Program-made: the position numbers and the translations under genes
Source of the DNA: an uncultured Clostridia bacterium
Lineage (GTDB): Bacteria; Bacillota; Clostridia; Christensenellales; UBA1242
NCBI GenBank assembly: GCA_934772445.1
Contig: CAKVMJ010000002.1
Location: forward strand, 1-64,000
Length of the DNA: 64,000 nt
Reading direction: 5' to 3'
Shown here: positions 1 through 12,742 of the stretch, piece after piece
Layout: every line of letters begins with the position of its first letter
Numbering within the stretch: position 1 is the stretch's first letter
Notes under the pieces: generated by a model
Seen by the model: the letters and a program-made list of their open reading frames with translations, nothing else
The model's database searches: none
What the model was told of the DNA's origin: nothing

Positions 1-76
1 ACAATATGAGAAGCCAAGTGTTAAGAGAAAGAAAAAACAAAAGGCTGCTATCAAAAGAGCTAGAAAAGCTAAATAG
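1..76 (+). CDS. rpsU: 30S ribosomal protein bS21, C-terminal part
   Basis: Only the last 24 codons lie in the window; the frame opens at base 2 and stops at TAG 74-76. The encoded tail, beginning QYEKPSVKRKKKQ and ending in a run of Lys, Arg and Ala, is the typical end of bS21, a small basic protein of the 30S subunit needed for initiation. The gene is truncated by the window edge, not by mutation. A clear intrinsic terminator follows. The short length leaves some doubt, but the YEKPS(V)(K/R)RKKK signature is characteristic. Confidence 0.85.
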   Translation, partial: QYEKPSVKRKKKQKAAIKRARKAK

Positions 77-81
77 TTTAT

Positions 82-110
82 AAGCAAAGGAAATCCCTTT
101 GCTTTTTTAT
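82..110 (+). terminator. Intrinsic terminator after rpsU
   Basis: The arms AAGCAAAGG and CCTTTGCTT enclose a short A-rich loop and are followed by a T run, six bases after the rpsU stop. Confidence 0.85.
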
Positions 111-181
111 TTACAGATAATTCTGTGTTTTTCTTGATTTTCTTATGAAACTTCTAATAATCCTACAAAATAAGCCATTTT

Positions 182-226
182 TCTTACATCGATTAAATAT
201 CGTATTTTGTAAGATTATGCTAAAAT
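182..226 (+). promoter_or_regulatory. Nested dyad and extended -10 promoter of the next gene
   Basis: An inverted repeat, TCTTACA (182-188) with TGTAAGA (208-214), encloses a second dyad, CGAT with ATCG. Seven bases on is TGCTAAAAT, an extended -10 (hexamer 221-226), about 30 bases before the start at 258. No good -35 is seen, which fits an extended -10 promoter. The dyad could be an operator over the -35 region; that is inference. Confidence 0.45.
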
Positions 227-257
227 AAAACCATATAAATCATTAATGGAGAATGGT

Positions 258-650
258 ATGGGAAAAAGAAATAATCAACTAAAACAGTTAGCAAATTTAG
301 CAAAACAGAGATTGTTAAATAAAAATTACAACGATAATGTTACGGATAAATTTTTACCCAATAGAGCTAGTGCTTATTTCTTAGAAAATGCAAAAGCTAT
401 GAAAAAACTAACTGCAAAAACTGAGTTTGTTAGCATTTCGCTAGCTGATGAGCCAGAGTTTATTAGGCAAGTGGTTGAAATATTAAGGAATAACGAACTT
501 GGCAGTTTGGGTTATTTAACGGATAAAAATTATTATAAAACTCTAAAAGAAGATGAAAAACAACTTTATATGTTGAGATTATCCGAAAAATTTAATAGAG
601 TTAAACAAGCGTATGAAAACAACACATTACCAACGGAATTTATAGCATAA
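258..650 (+). CDS. Hypothetical small basic protein (130 aa)
   Basis: No family is recognised. The chosen start is ATG 258, because GGAGAA (248-253) sits at ribosome-binding distance; the earlier in-frame ATG at 246 has no binding site. The protein is soluble, with no signal peptide or membrane segment, a Lys/Gln/Asn-rich N-terminus and predicted helices throughout. It is a single-gene unit with its own promoter and a terminator at 669-696, lying between rpsU and pcrA. The intact frame and expression signals support a real gene, but nothing in the sequence shows its role. Confidence 0.75.
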   Translation: MGKRNNQLKQLANLAKQRLLNKNYNDNVTDKFLPNRASAYFLENAKAMKKLTAKTEFVSISLADEPEFIRQVVEILRNNELGSLGYLTDKNYYKTLKEDEKQLYMLRLSEKFNRVKQAYENNTLPTEFIA

Positions 651-668
651 AATTATGACCAATATTTA

Positions 669-696
669 AAACACGATAATATTTCGTGTTTTTTTA
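669..696 (+). terminator. Intrinsic terminator
   Basis: AACACGA and TCGTGTT form the stem around TAATATT, followed by seven or more T residues, 20 bases after the preceding stop. Confidence 0.85.
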
Positions 697-708
697 TAGA
701 GTAAATGT

Positions 709-736
709 TTGAAATAATTGTATTGTTTGATATAAT
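709..736 (+). promoter_or_regulatory. Sigma-A type promoter of pcrA-ligA
   Basis: TTGAAA (709-714), a 16-base spacer and TATAAT (731-736), 32 bases before the TTG start of pcrA and just after the preceding terminator. Confidence 0.75.
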
Positions 737-768
737 TAGTAGGTAATTTTAAAAGGAGAATACCTATT

Positions 769-5008
<4,240 letters not shown>

Positions 5009-5068
5009 TAAATTTGTCATAGAATATTTATTATAAACATTATATATGGTATTATGTTACCACACACA

Positions 5069-5084
5069 ATACTATATATAGTGT
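5069..5084. promoter_or_regulatory. Distal NrdR-box-like palindrome, possible ligA terminator
   Basis: ATACTATATATAGTGT is close to the NrdR box consensus and lies about 330 bases upstream of a better copy at 5397. It is followed at once by a T run, so it could also act as a weak terminator for ligA. The 330-base spacing is far longer than the roughly three helical turns usual for paired NrdR boxes, so a joint role is uncertain. The stretch 5090-5390 is extremely AT-rich and shows no gene. Confidence 0.4.
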
Positions 5085-5393
5085 TTTTTTATTTCTAAAT
5101 TTTGAATGTGAAAAAATTTTTTTAAAAAAATTTATTAAAATTTTTCGTATAAAATTTATAAAAATTAAACTTTATGAATACTTATAAATTCTATAAATTT
5201 TGTATATTTTCAAATCTTAAAGTTTTTGAAAATAACGAATGGCTTTATTAAGCGAGATTTTAAAATTTTGTATAAAAATAAGATATTTTGCAATCAAATT
5301 TTTTGAAAAAAATCAAATAAAATACATATATTTTTTAAAAATTTTTAAAAATTTTATGAGTAAAAATTCAATATATAGATTTTAAAATTTTGG

Positions 5394-5423
5394 TTGACAC
5401 TATATATTGTGTTGTGATATATT
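5394..5423 (+). promoter_or_regulatory. nrdDG promoter overlapped by an NrdR box
   Basis: TTGACA (5394-5399), 18 bases and TATATT (5418-5423) form a sigma-A promoter. ACACTATATATTGTGT (5397-5412) is a near-perfect NrdR box covering the -35 and spacer, so NrdR binding should block polymerase. NrdR is the usual repressor of ribonucleotide reductase genes, which matches the gene downstream. Confidence 0.8.
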
Positions 5424-5465
5424 GGGAGCGTACAACAAAAAATGGAAATGACAAAGGAGATAAAA

Positions 5466-7562
5466 ATGGTACAGTATGTATTTAAAAGAAACGGAGAAAC
5501 ACAAGAGTTTGATGAAAAGAAAATAGCTAATGCTATATTCAAAGCAGCACAAGCTGTTGGTGGGGAAGATTTCGAAAAAAGTAAGGAATTAGCAGGCCAA
5601 GTTGTTGTGGCTATAAATGAAAAATTTAAAGATAATATTCCAACCGTTGAAGAAATTCAAAATATCGTTGAAAAGGTTTTGATTGAAAATAGATGTGCTA
5701 AAACTGCTAAAGCATATATTCTTTATAGAGAAAAAAGAACTGGTGCAAGACAAACAAACGCTCTTATTGGTGCAACTATTGATATGTTTAATAACTATCT
5801 TGAAGATAAAGATTGGTTGGTTAAAGAAAACGCTAATATGCAAAGAAGTGTTGCAGGCTTAAATAACTATGTTAGAGAAGCCTTCACAAAGCATTATTGG
5901 TTGAATGAAATCTATCCAGCAGAAGTTAGAGAAGCACATCAAAATTGTGAAATTCATATCCACGATATGGGATTCTTCGGTGCATACTGCGTTGGTTGGG
6001 ATTTAAAAGCTATCTTATTAGAAGGATTTAGATGCAATAACGCATCAAAGATTTCATCTTGTCCTCCAAAACATTTAAGAAGTTTCTTAGGACAAATCGT
6101 TAATTATACCTTCACAACTCAAGGCGAAACTGCTGGTGCTCAAGCTTGGAGTAGTTTTGATACATATTGCGCACCATTTATTAGGCGTGATAAACTTACA
6201 TTTGAACAAGTTAAACAATGCTTACAAGAATTTGTATTTAATATGAATGTACCTACAAGAGTTGGTTTCCAATGCCCATTTAGTAATGTTACATTAGATA
6301 TTAAAGTTCCATCAACATTAAAAGATATTCCAGTTATTATTGGCGGAGAATATCAAGAAACAACTTATGGTGATTACCAAGCAGAAATGGATATATTCAA
6401 TAAAGCATTCTGTGCTGTAATGTGCGAAGGTGATGCACAAGGCAGAGTTTTCACATTCCCAATTCCAACTATTAATATAACTAAAGATTTCGAATGGGAT
6501 AGTGATGTTTGTAATGCAATTATGGATATGACTTGTAAATATGGTATTCCATACTTTGCTAACTATATCAATTCAGATTTAAACCCAGAAGATGCGGTTT
6601 CAATGTGTTGCAGATTAAGACTTGATGTTAGAGAGCTTAGAAAAAGAGGTGGTGGATTATTCGGTAGTAATCCTCTAACTGGTTCTATCGGTGTTGTTAC
6701 AATCAACCTACCAAGAATTGGTTATTTAAGCAAAACTGAGGAAGAGTACTTTGATAGACTAGATCATTTATGCGATATAGCTAAAACAAGCCTAGAGATT
6801 AAGAGAAAAGTTATCGAACAACAAACAGATAACGGTTTATATCCATTCTGCCAATTCTACCTAAAAGATATTAAGGCTAGAACTGGTGAATATTGGAGCA
6901 ACCACTTCAATACAATTGGTATTAATGGAATGAACGAGAGTTTGCTTAACTTTATGGGAAAAGATATTACAACTGATGCTGGTAATGCATTTGCAATTAA
7001 AGTTATGAACCACTTAAGAGCAAAGATGCAAGATTACCAAGAAGAAACTGGTCATATCTATAACCTTGAAGCAACTCCAGCCGAAGGTACTGGTACTAGA
7101 TTTGCTAAAGGCGATAAAAAGAGATTCCCTAAGATTATTACAGCTAATAAAGAACACCCAATCTATACAAACTCAACTCAAATTCCAGTAGATTATACAG
7201 ATGATATTTTCGAAGTTATTGAAAAGCAAGATGAACTTCAATCATTATATACTGGTGGTACAGTTCTTCATATTTATATGGGTGAGAGAATTGATGATAG
7301 AGAGAGTGCTAAGGCATTAATTAGAAAGATATTTACAAATTATAAGATGCCATATATTTCATTAACCCCAACATTTAGTATTTGTCCTGAACACGGATAC
7401 TTGAAAGGTGAACAATTTGAATGTCCTCATTGCCATAGAGAAACTGAAGTATGGAGCAGAATTGTTGGATATTTAAGACCTATTCAAAACTATAATGATA
7501 GTAAGAAAGAAGAATATCTATTAAGAAAGAAATTCGTTTTAAAAAAGGAAGAATTAAACTAA
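5466..7562 (+). CDS. nrdD: Anaerobic ribonucleoside-triphosphate reductase
   Basis: Class III reductase making dNTPs without oxygen through a glycyl radical. An N-terminal ATP-cone (FKRNGETQEFDEKKI and on, residues 1-90) gives allosteric control. Near the C-terminus are the zinc-site cysteines (CPEHGY, then CPHCH) and the radical loop RIVGYLRP, with the radical glycine near residue 668. ATG 5466 is chosen because AAAGGAG (5453-5459) precedes it; an upstream in-frame ATG at 5442 lacks a binding site. Length is 698 aa, normal for the class. nrdG follows after four bases in one operon. The promoter carries an NrdR box. Confidence 0.97.
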   Translation: MVQYVFKRNGETQEFDEKKIANAIFKAAQAVGGEDFEKSKELAGQVVVAINEKFKDNIPTVEEIQNIVEKVLIENRCAKTAKAYILYREKRTGARQTNALIGATIDMFNNYLEDKDWLVKENANMQRSVAGLNNYVREAFTKHYWLNEIYPAEVREAHQNCEIHIHDMGFFGAYCVGWDLKAILLEGFRCNNASKISSCPPKHLRSFLGQIVNYTFTTQGETAGAQAWSSFDTYCAPFIRRDKLTFEQVKQCLQEFVFNMNVPTRVGFQCPFSNVTLDIKVPSTLKDIPVIIGGEYQETTYGDYQAEMDIFNKAFCAVMCEGDAQGRVFTFPIPTINITKDFEWDSDVCNAIMDMTCKYGIPYFANYINSDLNPEDAVSMCCRLRLDVRELRKRGGGLFGSNPLTGSIGVVTINLPRIGYLSKTEEEYFDRLDHLCDIAKTSLEIKRKVIEQQTDNGLYPFCQFYLKDIKARTGEYWSNHFNTIGINGMNESLLNFMGKDITTDAGNAFAIKVMNHLRAKMQDYQEETGHIYNLEATPAEGTGTRFAKGDKKRFPKIITANKEHPIYTNSTQIPVDYTDDIFEVIEKQDELQSLYTGGTVLHIYMGERIDDRESAKALIRKIFTNYKMPYISLTPTFSICPEHGYLKGEQFECPHCHRETEVWSRIVGYLRPIQNYNDSKKEEYLLRKKFVLKKEELN

Positions 7563-7566
7563 TATT

Positions 7567-8259
7567 ATGCAAATAATTGGTATGCAAAAAAATTCTTTTA
7601 TAGATTATCCAGCTAAAATCTCTTGCGTGGTATTTACACCGGGTTGTAATATGAATTGCTGGTATTGCCATAATAGAGAGATTATAAACGAAAACGAAGG
7701 TGCTTATGATGAGAACCAAGTTTTGGAGTTTTTAAAGAAAAGAGCAGGATTTTTAGATGCAGTGGTTGTTTCTGGTGGAGAAGCAACATTGCAACCAGAT
7801 TTAATAGAATTTATTCGAAAAGTTAAAGATATGGGTTATTTAGTTAAATTAGATACTAATGGCTCAAATCCAGAAATATTGAATAAATTAATTAAAGATA
7901 AATTGGTGGATTATGTGGCAATGGATATTAAAGCACCATTTGAAAAATATAATATAATAACACCAATTAATCCTAATATTTTGGAAAATGTTAAAAAAAG
8001 CGTTTCTATATTGAAAAGCTCTAATATTGATTATGAATTTAGAACAACATTCGCACCAAACCTTTCAAACGAGGATATTAAATGTTTGCTAGAGAAAATT
8101 GCACCTGTTAAGAATTTTTCATTGCAAATGTATATGAAGCCTAAGTTTATAAAAGAAGATAAATTGGAAAATCATAAAAGCGAAGATTTTGAAGAGATAA
8201 AAAAATTTGCAATTGATGGAAATTTAGTTCAAAATTTTCAAAATAAAAACTTAAGTTAA
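7567..8259 (+). CDS. nrdG: Anaerobic ribonucleotide reductase activating radical-SAM protein
   Basis: Radical S-adenosylmethionine enzyme that abstracts hydrogen from the NrdD glycine to create the glycyl radical. The 4Fe-4S motif CNMNCWYC (cysteines near residues 27, 31 and 34) is intact, followed by the glycine-rich VVSGGEATLQ strand that contacts SAM. At 230 aa it is longer than the compact E. coli NrdG (about 154 aa) and belongs to the longer form common in anaerobes. It lies four bases after nrdD and ends in a strong terminator. Confidence 0.93.
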   Translation: MQIIGMQKNSFIDYPAKISCVVFTPGCNMNCWYCHNREIINENEGAYDENQVLEFLKKRAGFLDAVVVSGGEATLQPDLIEFIRKVKDMGYLVKLDTNGSNPEILNKLIKDKLVDYVAMDIKAPFEKYNIITPINPNILENVKKSVSILKSSNIDYEFRTTFAPNLSNEDIKCLLEKIAPVKNFSLQMYMKPKFIKEDKLENHKSEDFEEIKKFAIDGNLVQNFQNKNLS

Positions 8260-8287
8260 AAGTGTTAGCAAAAGCTAACACTTTTTG
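8258..8287 (+). terminator. Intrinsic terminator of nrdDG
   Basis: AAAGTGTTAGC pairs with GCTAACACTTT across an AAAA loop, followed by T residues; it overlaps the last bases of nrdG. Confidence 0.92.
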
Positions 8288-8337
8288 CACTCAAAAAATA
8301 AGATAAAATAATTTTTAAATATTTTGACATAATTATT

Positions 8338-8365
8338 TTGTTTACTTGATTTTCATTGGTATAAT
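8338..8365 (+). promoter_or_regulatory. Probable promoter of the kinase-like/transketolase pair
   Basis: TTGTTT (8338-8343), 16 bases and TATAAT (8360-8365), 20 bases before ATG 8386. A consensus TTGACA at 8324 is too far from this -10 to pair with it. Confidence 0.6.
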
Positions 8366-8385
8366 AACTAAAAGGAAGAAGTGTT

Positions 8386-8889
8386 ATGAAAAATAATATT
8401 TGTATATTTGGATTAGTTAAAGATTATACTTGTAAAGTGGCAAAAAAAGTTGCAGATAAATTCGAGATGTTTTTTGCAGATATTGATGCATTGATTGAAT
8501 TTGATTTAATAAATACAAATATGGTTGTGGATATTTGCGGTAAAGAATATTTGGAAAAACAAGAGAGAAAAAAGATTAAGCAGGTGGCAACTTTTGAAAA
8601 TACTCTGCTATCTTTAAGGTTTGCTTTGCTTAATGATGAAAGCAATATGAATGTATTAAAAGAACATTGTCTGATGATTTATTTAAAATTAGATTTAGAA
8701 ACTTATGAGAAAAAAATAAGCAGAAGCAAAAAAGATAAATTAAATAAAATCATTAATTTATCTGTGTTTGATGAAAGAAATGAGCTTTTAGAAGAAAAAG
8801 CAGATTTAATTATTGATTGCAGTGGGTTAGATTTGAATAAATCTGCAAACCTTGTTAAAGAAAAAATATTAGGTTATTATGGGTGTTAA
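8386..8889 (+). CDS. Shikimate-kinase-like protein with degenerate P-loop
   Basis: The 167-aa protein has the outline of a small nucleoside/shikimate kinase: an N-terminal strand leading to a loop, then FFADIDALIEF where shikimate kinase has its FxDxD substrate/Mg site, and VVDICGKEYLEKQERK resembling the EIxxxxGExxFRxxE segment. The expected GxxxxGKS/T loop is replaced by GLVKDYTCKVAKK, without the glycine-lysine-serine core, so ATP binding is doubtful. AAGGAAG precedes the ATG. The next gene, transketolase, begins at the stop, so the two are coupled. It may be a catalytically dead paralogue with a regulatory role; that is inference. Confidence 0.6.
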   Translation: MKNNICIFGLVKDYTCKVAKKVADKFEMFFADIDALIEFDLINTNMVVDICGKEYLEKQERKKIKQVATFENTLLSLRFALLNDESNMNVLKEHCLMIYLKLDLETYEKKISRSKKDKLNKIINLSVFDERNELLEEKADLIIDCSGLDLNKSANLVKEKILGYYGC

Positions 8890-8890
8890 A

Positions 8891-10864
8891 ATGGGAATTG
8901 AAGATAAAGTTATTAATAATTTAAGATATTTAGGTGCATCGGTTGTTTCTAATGCTAAGAGCGGACATACAGGCATAGTTTTGGGTGCAACACCGATTTT
9001 ATATTCGTTATATTCAAAGCAGATGAATGTTTGTCCAACTAGAGCAAATTCAATCTTTAGGGATAGGTTTGTATTGTCTGCCGGTCACGGTAGTGCTATG
9101 CTATATTCTGTGTTGCACGCTTTTGGTTTTCCTATAACAAAGCAAGATTTAATGAACTTTAGAAAGTTGGATAATCCAAAAGTTGCTGGTCATCCAGAGT
9201 TAAATGAACAATGCGGTATTGATTGCTCAACTGGTCCTTTAGGGCAAGGTGTGGCAACAGCTGTGGGTATAGCGTTAGGGCAAAAAATGTTAGAAGCAAG
9301 ATTTAATAAGGCTGGCGACAAACTTTTTGATGCTAAAACTTTTGCGTTAGTGGGCGAAGGTTGTTTGATGGAAGGTGTTTCTAGCGAAGCCTTGAGTTTA
9401 GCTGGTACATTAAACTTAAATAACCTAATCGTAATTTATGATAGAAATCAGGTGAGTTTGGATAGTTCAACAAATCTTACTTTTGATATAGATATAAAAG
9501 CAGTAATGAAAGCGTATGGATTTGCAGTATTTGAAGTTTTAGATGGTAACGATATTCAAGAGATAAACCAAAAAATATCTATGGCAAAAAAATCTCAAAG
9601 TCCAAGTTTTGTTGTTGTTAATACTAGAATTGGTTTTAAATCTGAATATGAAAATTCGAATAAAGCACATGGCTTGGTTATGAAGCCTGAAGAATTGATA
9701 GCGTTAAAGAAAAAACTAAAAATAGAGAGCGAAGATAATTTTGAATTAGATAAAGATGTTCAACTCCAATTGGCTATTTTGAAAGGAAGATTTAACGCTA
9801 TAGAGAGTGACTTTGATGCTAAGATGAAACATTTAAAGATGAAGTATCCTAAAGATTTTGAGAGTATTGCCTCTATGAGTTTAAGAACGCCAATAAGTTT
9901 TTCAGAACACGATTTATCTAGCTTAAAAGGCAAGAGTTCGAGAGAAATGGGGGGCGAGATTTTAAACCAACTAGCATTAGCCGATTTTAGAATCGTTGGT
10001 GGAACTGCTGATGTTTCGAGTAGTACAAAAGCATTTATAAAAGATAGCCAAATTGTTGGTAAAAACAACTTTAGTGGTAGAAATATTTTATATGGTATTA
10101 GAGAATTTGCAATGGCGTGTATTTCAAATGGTCTTGCATTGATGGGATTTAAGGCTTTTGCTAGCACTTTCTTTGTGTTTAGTGATTATATGCGAAGTGC
10201 GGTTAGAATGAGTTCTCTAATGAAACTTCCAGTTGTTTATATTCTAACGCACGATTCAATCGCCGTTGGCGAAGATGGTCCAACACACGAACCAATCGAG
10301 CAATTAGCATCTTTTAGAGCAATGCCAAACTTAAATGTTTTCAGACCTTGCAATGAAAGAGAGTGCTTTGAGGCTTATAGAACGGCTTTTAGCGAGGTTT
10401 CAACACCTTCTTTGATAATTCTTACAAGACAACAATTAAGAGTTTTGGAAGGTATTGAATATGATAATATGGATAAAGGGGCATATATAATCTCAAAAGA
10501 GGGTAAGGGTGTGTTAGATGGTATTATTATTGCAACGGGAAGTGAAGTTTATTTAGCATTAGAGGCTAAGGAAAAGTTAGCTGCTAAAAAAATAAATGTG
10601 AGAGTTGTTAGTATGCTAAACACAAATAAATTTGATGAGCAATCAGATAGTTATAAGAAAAACTTATTATGTAGTAAGAATATTGTTGCAATTGAAGCTG
10701 GAAGTGAAAACGGACTTTGTAAGTATGTAAACAACATAAATGGTGTTATTGGGATAAATACATTTGGTGAAAGCGGAAATGCAGAAATGTTATTTAAAAA
10801 ATTTAATATAACCAGTGATGAGATTGTGAATAGATTAAGAGCAATTATTAAAACAAATAAATAG
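8891..10864 (+). CDS. tkt: Transketolase
   Basis: Thiamine-diphosphate enzyme moving two-carbon units in the non-oxidative pentose phosphate pathway. Visible features are KSGHTG near the N-terminus, CSTGPLGQG, the TPP/Mg motif beginning GEGCLMEG (GDG variant with Glu), and the central pyrimidine-domain segment HDSIAVGEDGPTHEPIEQ. Length is about 657 aa, normal. Two starts are possible: ATG 8879, overlapping the upstream stop, or ATG 8891, which has GGGTG at binding distance and is preferred. A terminator follows at 10872-10903. Confidence 0.95.
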   Translation: MGIEDKVINNLRYLGASVVSNAKSGHTGIVLGATPILYSLYSKQMNVCPTRANSIFRDRFVLSAGHGSAMLYSVLHAFGFPITKQDLMNFRKLDNPKVAGHPELNEQCGIDCSTGPLGQGVATAVGIALGQKMLEARFNKAGDKLFDAKTFALVGEGCLMEGVSSEALSLAGTLNLNNLIVIYDRNQVSLDSSTNLTFDIDIKAVMKAYGFAVFEVLDGNDIQEINQKISMAKKSQSPSFVVVNTRIGFKSEYENSNKAHGLVMKPEELIALKKKLKIESEDNFELDKDVQLQLAILKGRFNAIESDFDAKMKHLKMKYPKDFESIASMSLRTPISFSEHDLSSLKGKSSREMGGEILNQLALADFRIVGGTADVSSSTKAFIKDSQIVGKNNFSGRNILYGIREFAMACISNGLALMGFKAFASTFFVFSDYMRSAVRMSSLMKLPVVYILTHDSIAVGEDGPTHEPIEQLASFRAMPNLNVFRPCNERECFEAYRTAFSEVSTPSLIILTRQQLRVLEGIEYDNMDKGAYIISKEGKGVLDGIIIATGSEVYLALEAKEKLAAKKINVRVVSMLNTNKFDEQSDSYKKNLLCSKNIVAIEAGSENGLCKYVNNINGVIGINTFGESGNAEMLFKKFNITSDEIVNRLRAIIKTNK

Positions 10865-10871
10865 TTTATAT

Positions 10872-10903
10872 AAAAATGAAGAATGATGAGTTCTTCATTT
10901 TTT
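10872..10903 (+). terminator. Intrinsic terminator of tkt
   Basis: AAAAATGAAGAA and TTCTTCATTTTTT form a 12-bp stem with a seven-base loop, eight bases after the tkt stop. Confidence 0.9.
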
Positions 10904-10937
10904 ATCTTAATTTACAATTTAAATCATATATTATTAT

Positions 10938-11564
10938 ATGAATAATGGTTCAAGGATAAGAAATTTTAATAGAATAGGTTCAAATATTTCTAAATTTTTT
11001 GAATGTTTTAAATGGGAAATAATCTTATTTTGTGTTATATGGTGTGCTGGTTTTATTTTTGGAATTGTTATGGGAAGTAAGATTGGCGGAGATTTGGAAA
11101 TTGATAGAATGTCGAATACATATATTGTGGCGTTTATAAATATAGAAATTTCGTATTGGAATTTAATCGGAATAGAACTTGTATATGTGATTATAATATT
11201 TCTGCTTTCGTATGTTTTTAATAAAATGCTTGCTTTTCAGATTATAAACTTTATTTTAACCATATTTTTTGCATATTTATTTGGATTTGACCTTGTTGTT
11301 GCATTTGTTTGTTTTGCTTTGTTTTCAAAAATTTGTTTTCTGCTTTTCTATGTGTTGATTGGAATTATAATCTACTTAATAAGTTGCGTGATGCTCGGTA
11401 TTGGATTTAAAGTTTATAAAGTAAACAAAAAGTATGGTAGATTTTGTTTTGGAGAGGGCAACGATTTATTTATAGTGATGTTACTTCTATGTATTTTAAT
11501 GATAGTGCTTCTGCTTGTTCAAGCACTATTGCTAAGCTTCGTACATTTTGTTTATGTTGGATAA
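10938..11564 (+). CDS. Hypothetical multi-pass membrane protein (208 aa)
   Basis: No family is recognised. Five or so hydrophobic segments are visible: about residues 25-45 (ending GIVMGSK), 65-95, 98-125, 128-155 and 175-205, separated by short charged loops. No catalytic motif is seen. The assigned ATG has no convincing ribosome binding site, so the start is uncertain. It stands alone between tkt and the DUF421 gene on the same strand, with no terminator before the latter, and could share its transcript. Confidence 0.65.
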   Translation: MNNGSRIRNFNRIGSNISKFFECFKWEIILFCVIWCAGFIFGIVMGSKIGGDLEIDRMSNTYIVAFINIEISYWNLIGIELVYVIIIFLLSYVFNKMLAFQIINFILTIFFAYLFGFDLVVAFVCFALFSKICFLLFYVLIGIIIYLISCVMLGIGFKVYKVNKKYGRFCFGEGNDLFIVMLLLCILMIVLLLVQALLLSFVHFVYVG

Positions 11565-11605
11565 TTCTTATGTATAAAGTAAAAAAAGTTAGCAATAATT
11601 AGAAT

Positions 11606-12322
11606 ATGGGATTAACGATTATTGTTAGATGTATTATTATTTACACTCTTCTTCTATTGCTTATTAGAATTATGGGTAAGAAACAAATTGGGCAAATGCA
11701 ACCTTATGAATTAGTTGTAACTTTAACCATTGCCGATTTGGCTTGTATTCCAATGTCGGAAACAGCTTTGCCTTTATTGCACGGAGTTATACCCTTGGTA
11801 ACTATCGTTGTAATCCACACTTTATTATCTTTTTTAGATAGAAAGAGTTTGAAGTTTAGAAAGTTCTTAAACGGAACACCTGTTATTTTAATTAGCCCTA
11901 AGGGAATTGAATACGAAAACTTAAAAAGATGCGATATGGATTTTAACGATTTGCAAGATGCTTTAAGAGGTTGTGGTTATTTCAAATTAGAGGAAGTAAA
12001 CTATGCAATTATTCAAACTAATGGAAGTATTTCCGTTTTACCAAAAGCAATGTGTCAGCCAGCAACTCCTGAAGATTTAAAGGTGGAAGTGGAAGAAGAT
12101 AGTTTGCCGATGATTATTGTTTCAGAAGGCAAATTAGTTGAAGATAATTTAAAGGTGGGTAAATTTGAAGATAACCAAATTATAAAAGAATTAAAGAAAG
12201 CGGGATTTAATAATATAAAAGATATTATGATTGCCACAATTGATTGTGCTGGTAAAATGTACTTGCAAGATTATAAAAATGAATATAGAATTTTCGAATC
12301 TTCATTAGGCGGTGAATGGTAA
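11606..12322 (+). CDS. DUF421 (YetF-like) membrane protein
   Basis: Matches the DUF421/YetF family by the N-terminal hydrophobic block followed by RIMGKKQIGQMQPYELVV and the soluble domain beginning FLNGTPVILI. Three membrane segments lie in the first 85 residues and the C-terminal 150 residues are cytoplasmic. Members are found widely in spore formers, some tied to spore or cation phenotypes, but the biochemical role is unsettled. It is translationally tied to the DUF4363 gene that follows, a frequent pairing in Clostridia. Confidence 0.88.
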   Translation: MGLTIIVRCIIIYTLLLLLIRIMGKKQIGQMQPYELVVTLTIADLACIPMSETALPLLHGVIPLVTIVVIHTLLSFLDRKSLKFRKFLNGTPVILISPKGIEYENLKRCDMDFNDLQDALRGCGYFKLEEVNYAIIQTNGSISVLPKAMCQPATPEDLKVEVEEDSLPMIIVSEGKLVEDNLKVGKFEDNQIIKELKKAGFNNIKDIMIATIDCAGKMYLQDYKNEYRIFESSLGGEW

Positions 12323-12339
12323 TGAAGAGGGGGATATTT

Positions 12340-12708
12340 ATGATAACATTAACGGTGTTGTTACTCAGTTTAGCTATATGGGAAGCAGTTGCTGTTAATG
12401 GGGTAATTAGTAATTTATCAGATTCTATAGATTTAATTATAGATGATTTTGAAAACCATAAAAATGATATAACAGTTCTCTCTAAAGATGTTTCAGAAAT
12501 TAAATCGTTCTGGGATGATAGAGAATGTACACTATGCTTAATGTTTAATCATAAAGACTTAAGCGATGTTACGGATAGTTTAAATAAATTAAAGACTTAT
12601 ACTGATTTAAATGATTATGATGATGCGCTAACAGAACTTTATTTATTACAAAATTTTTCAAGTAAAGCCACCCATATAATGGGATTCAATATTCATAATA
12701 TTTTATAA
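12340..12708 (+). CDS. DUF4363 family protein
   Basis: A small protein with one N-terminal membrane anchor (MITLTVLLLSLAIWE) and an extracytoplasmic helical domain containing WDDRE and a Cys pair. ATG 12340 is chosen because GAGGGGGA (12327-12334) lies six bases upstream; upstream in-frame ATGs at 12316 and 12322 lack this. DUF4363 genes regularly follow DUF421 genes in Clostridia, and the two products probably act together at the membrane. The stop is followed by a bidirectional terminator. Confidence 0.75.
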   Translation: MITLTVLLLSLAIWEAVAVNGVISNLSDSIDLIIDDFENHKNDITVLSKDVSEIKSFWDDRECTLCLMFNHKDLSDVTDSLNKLKTYTDLNDYDDALTELYLLQNFSSKATHIMGFNIHNIL

Positions 12709-12742
12709 AAAAATCAAAGAGTTTAGGCTCTCTGATTTTTCT
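12707..12742. terminator. Bidirectional terminator
   Basis: AAAAATCA-AAGAG pairs with CTCT-CTGATTTTT, with A and T runs on either side. It serves the DUF4363 gene and the convergent flippase gene, whose last codons it overlaps. Confidence 0.8.

Noticed and set aside
9760..10167. Long minus-strand frame inside transketolase
   Set aside because: It has no ribosome binding site, mirrors the codon pattern of the coding strand and resembles no protein; the same applies to similar frames opposite groEL and ligA.
12316..12339. Upstream starts of the DUF4363 gene
   Set aside because: The ATGs at 12316 and 12322 lack a binding site, while ATG 12340 has GAGGGGGA at good spacing.
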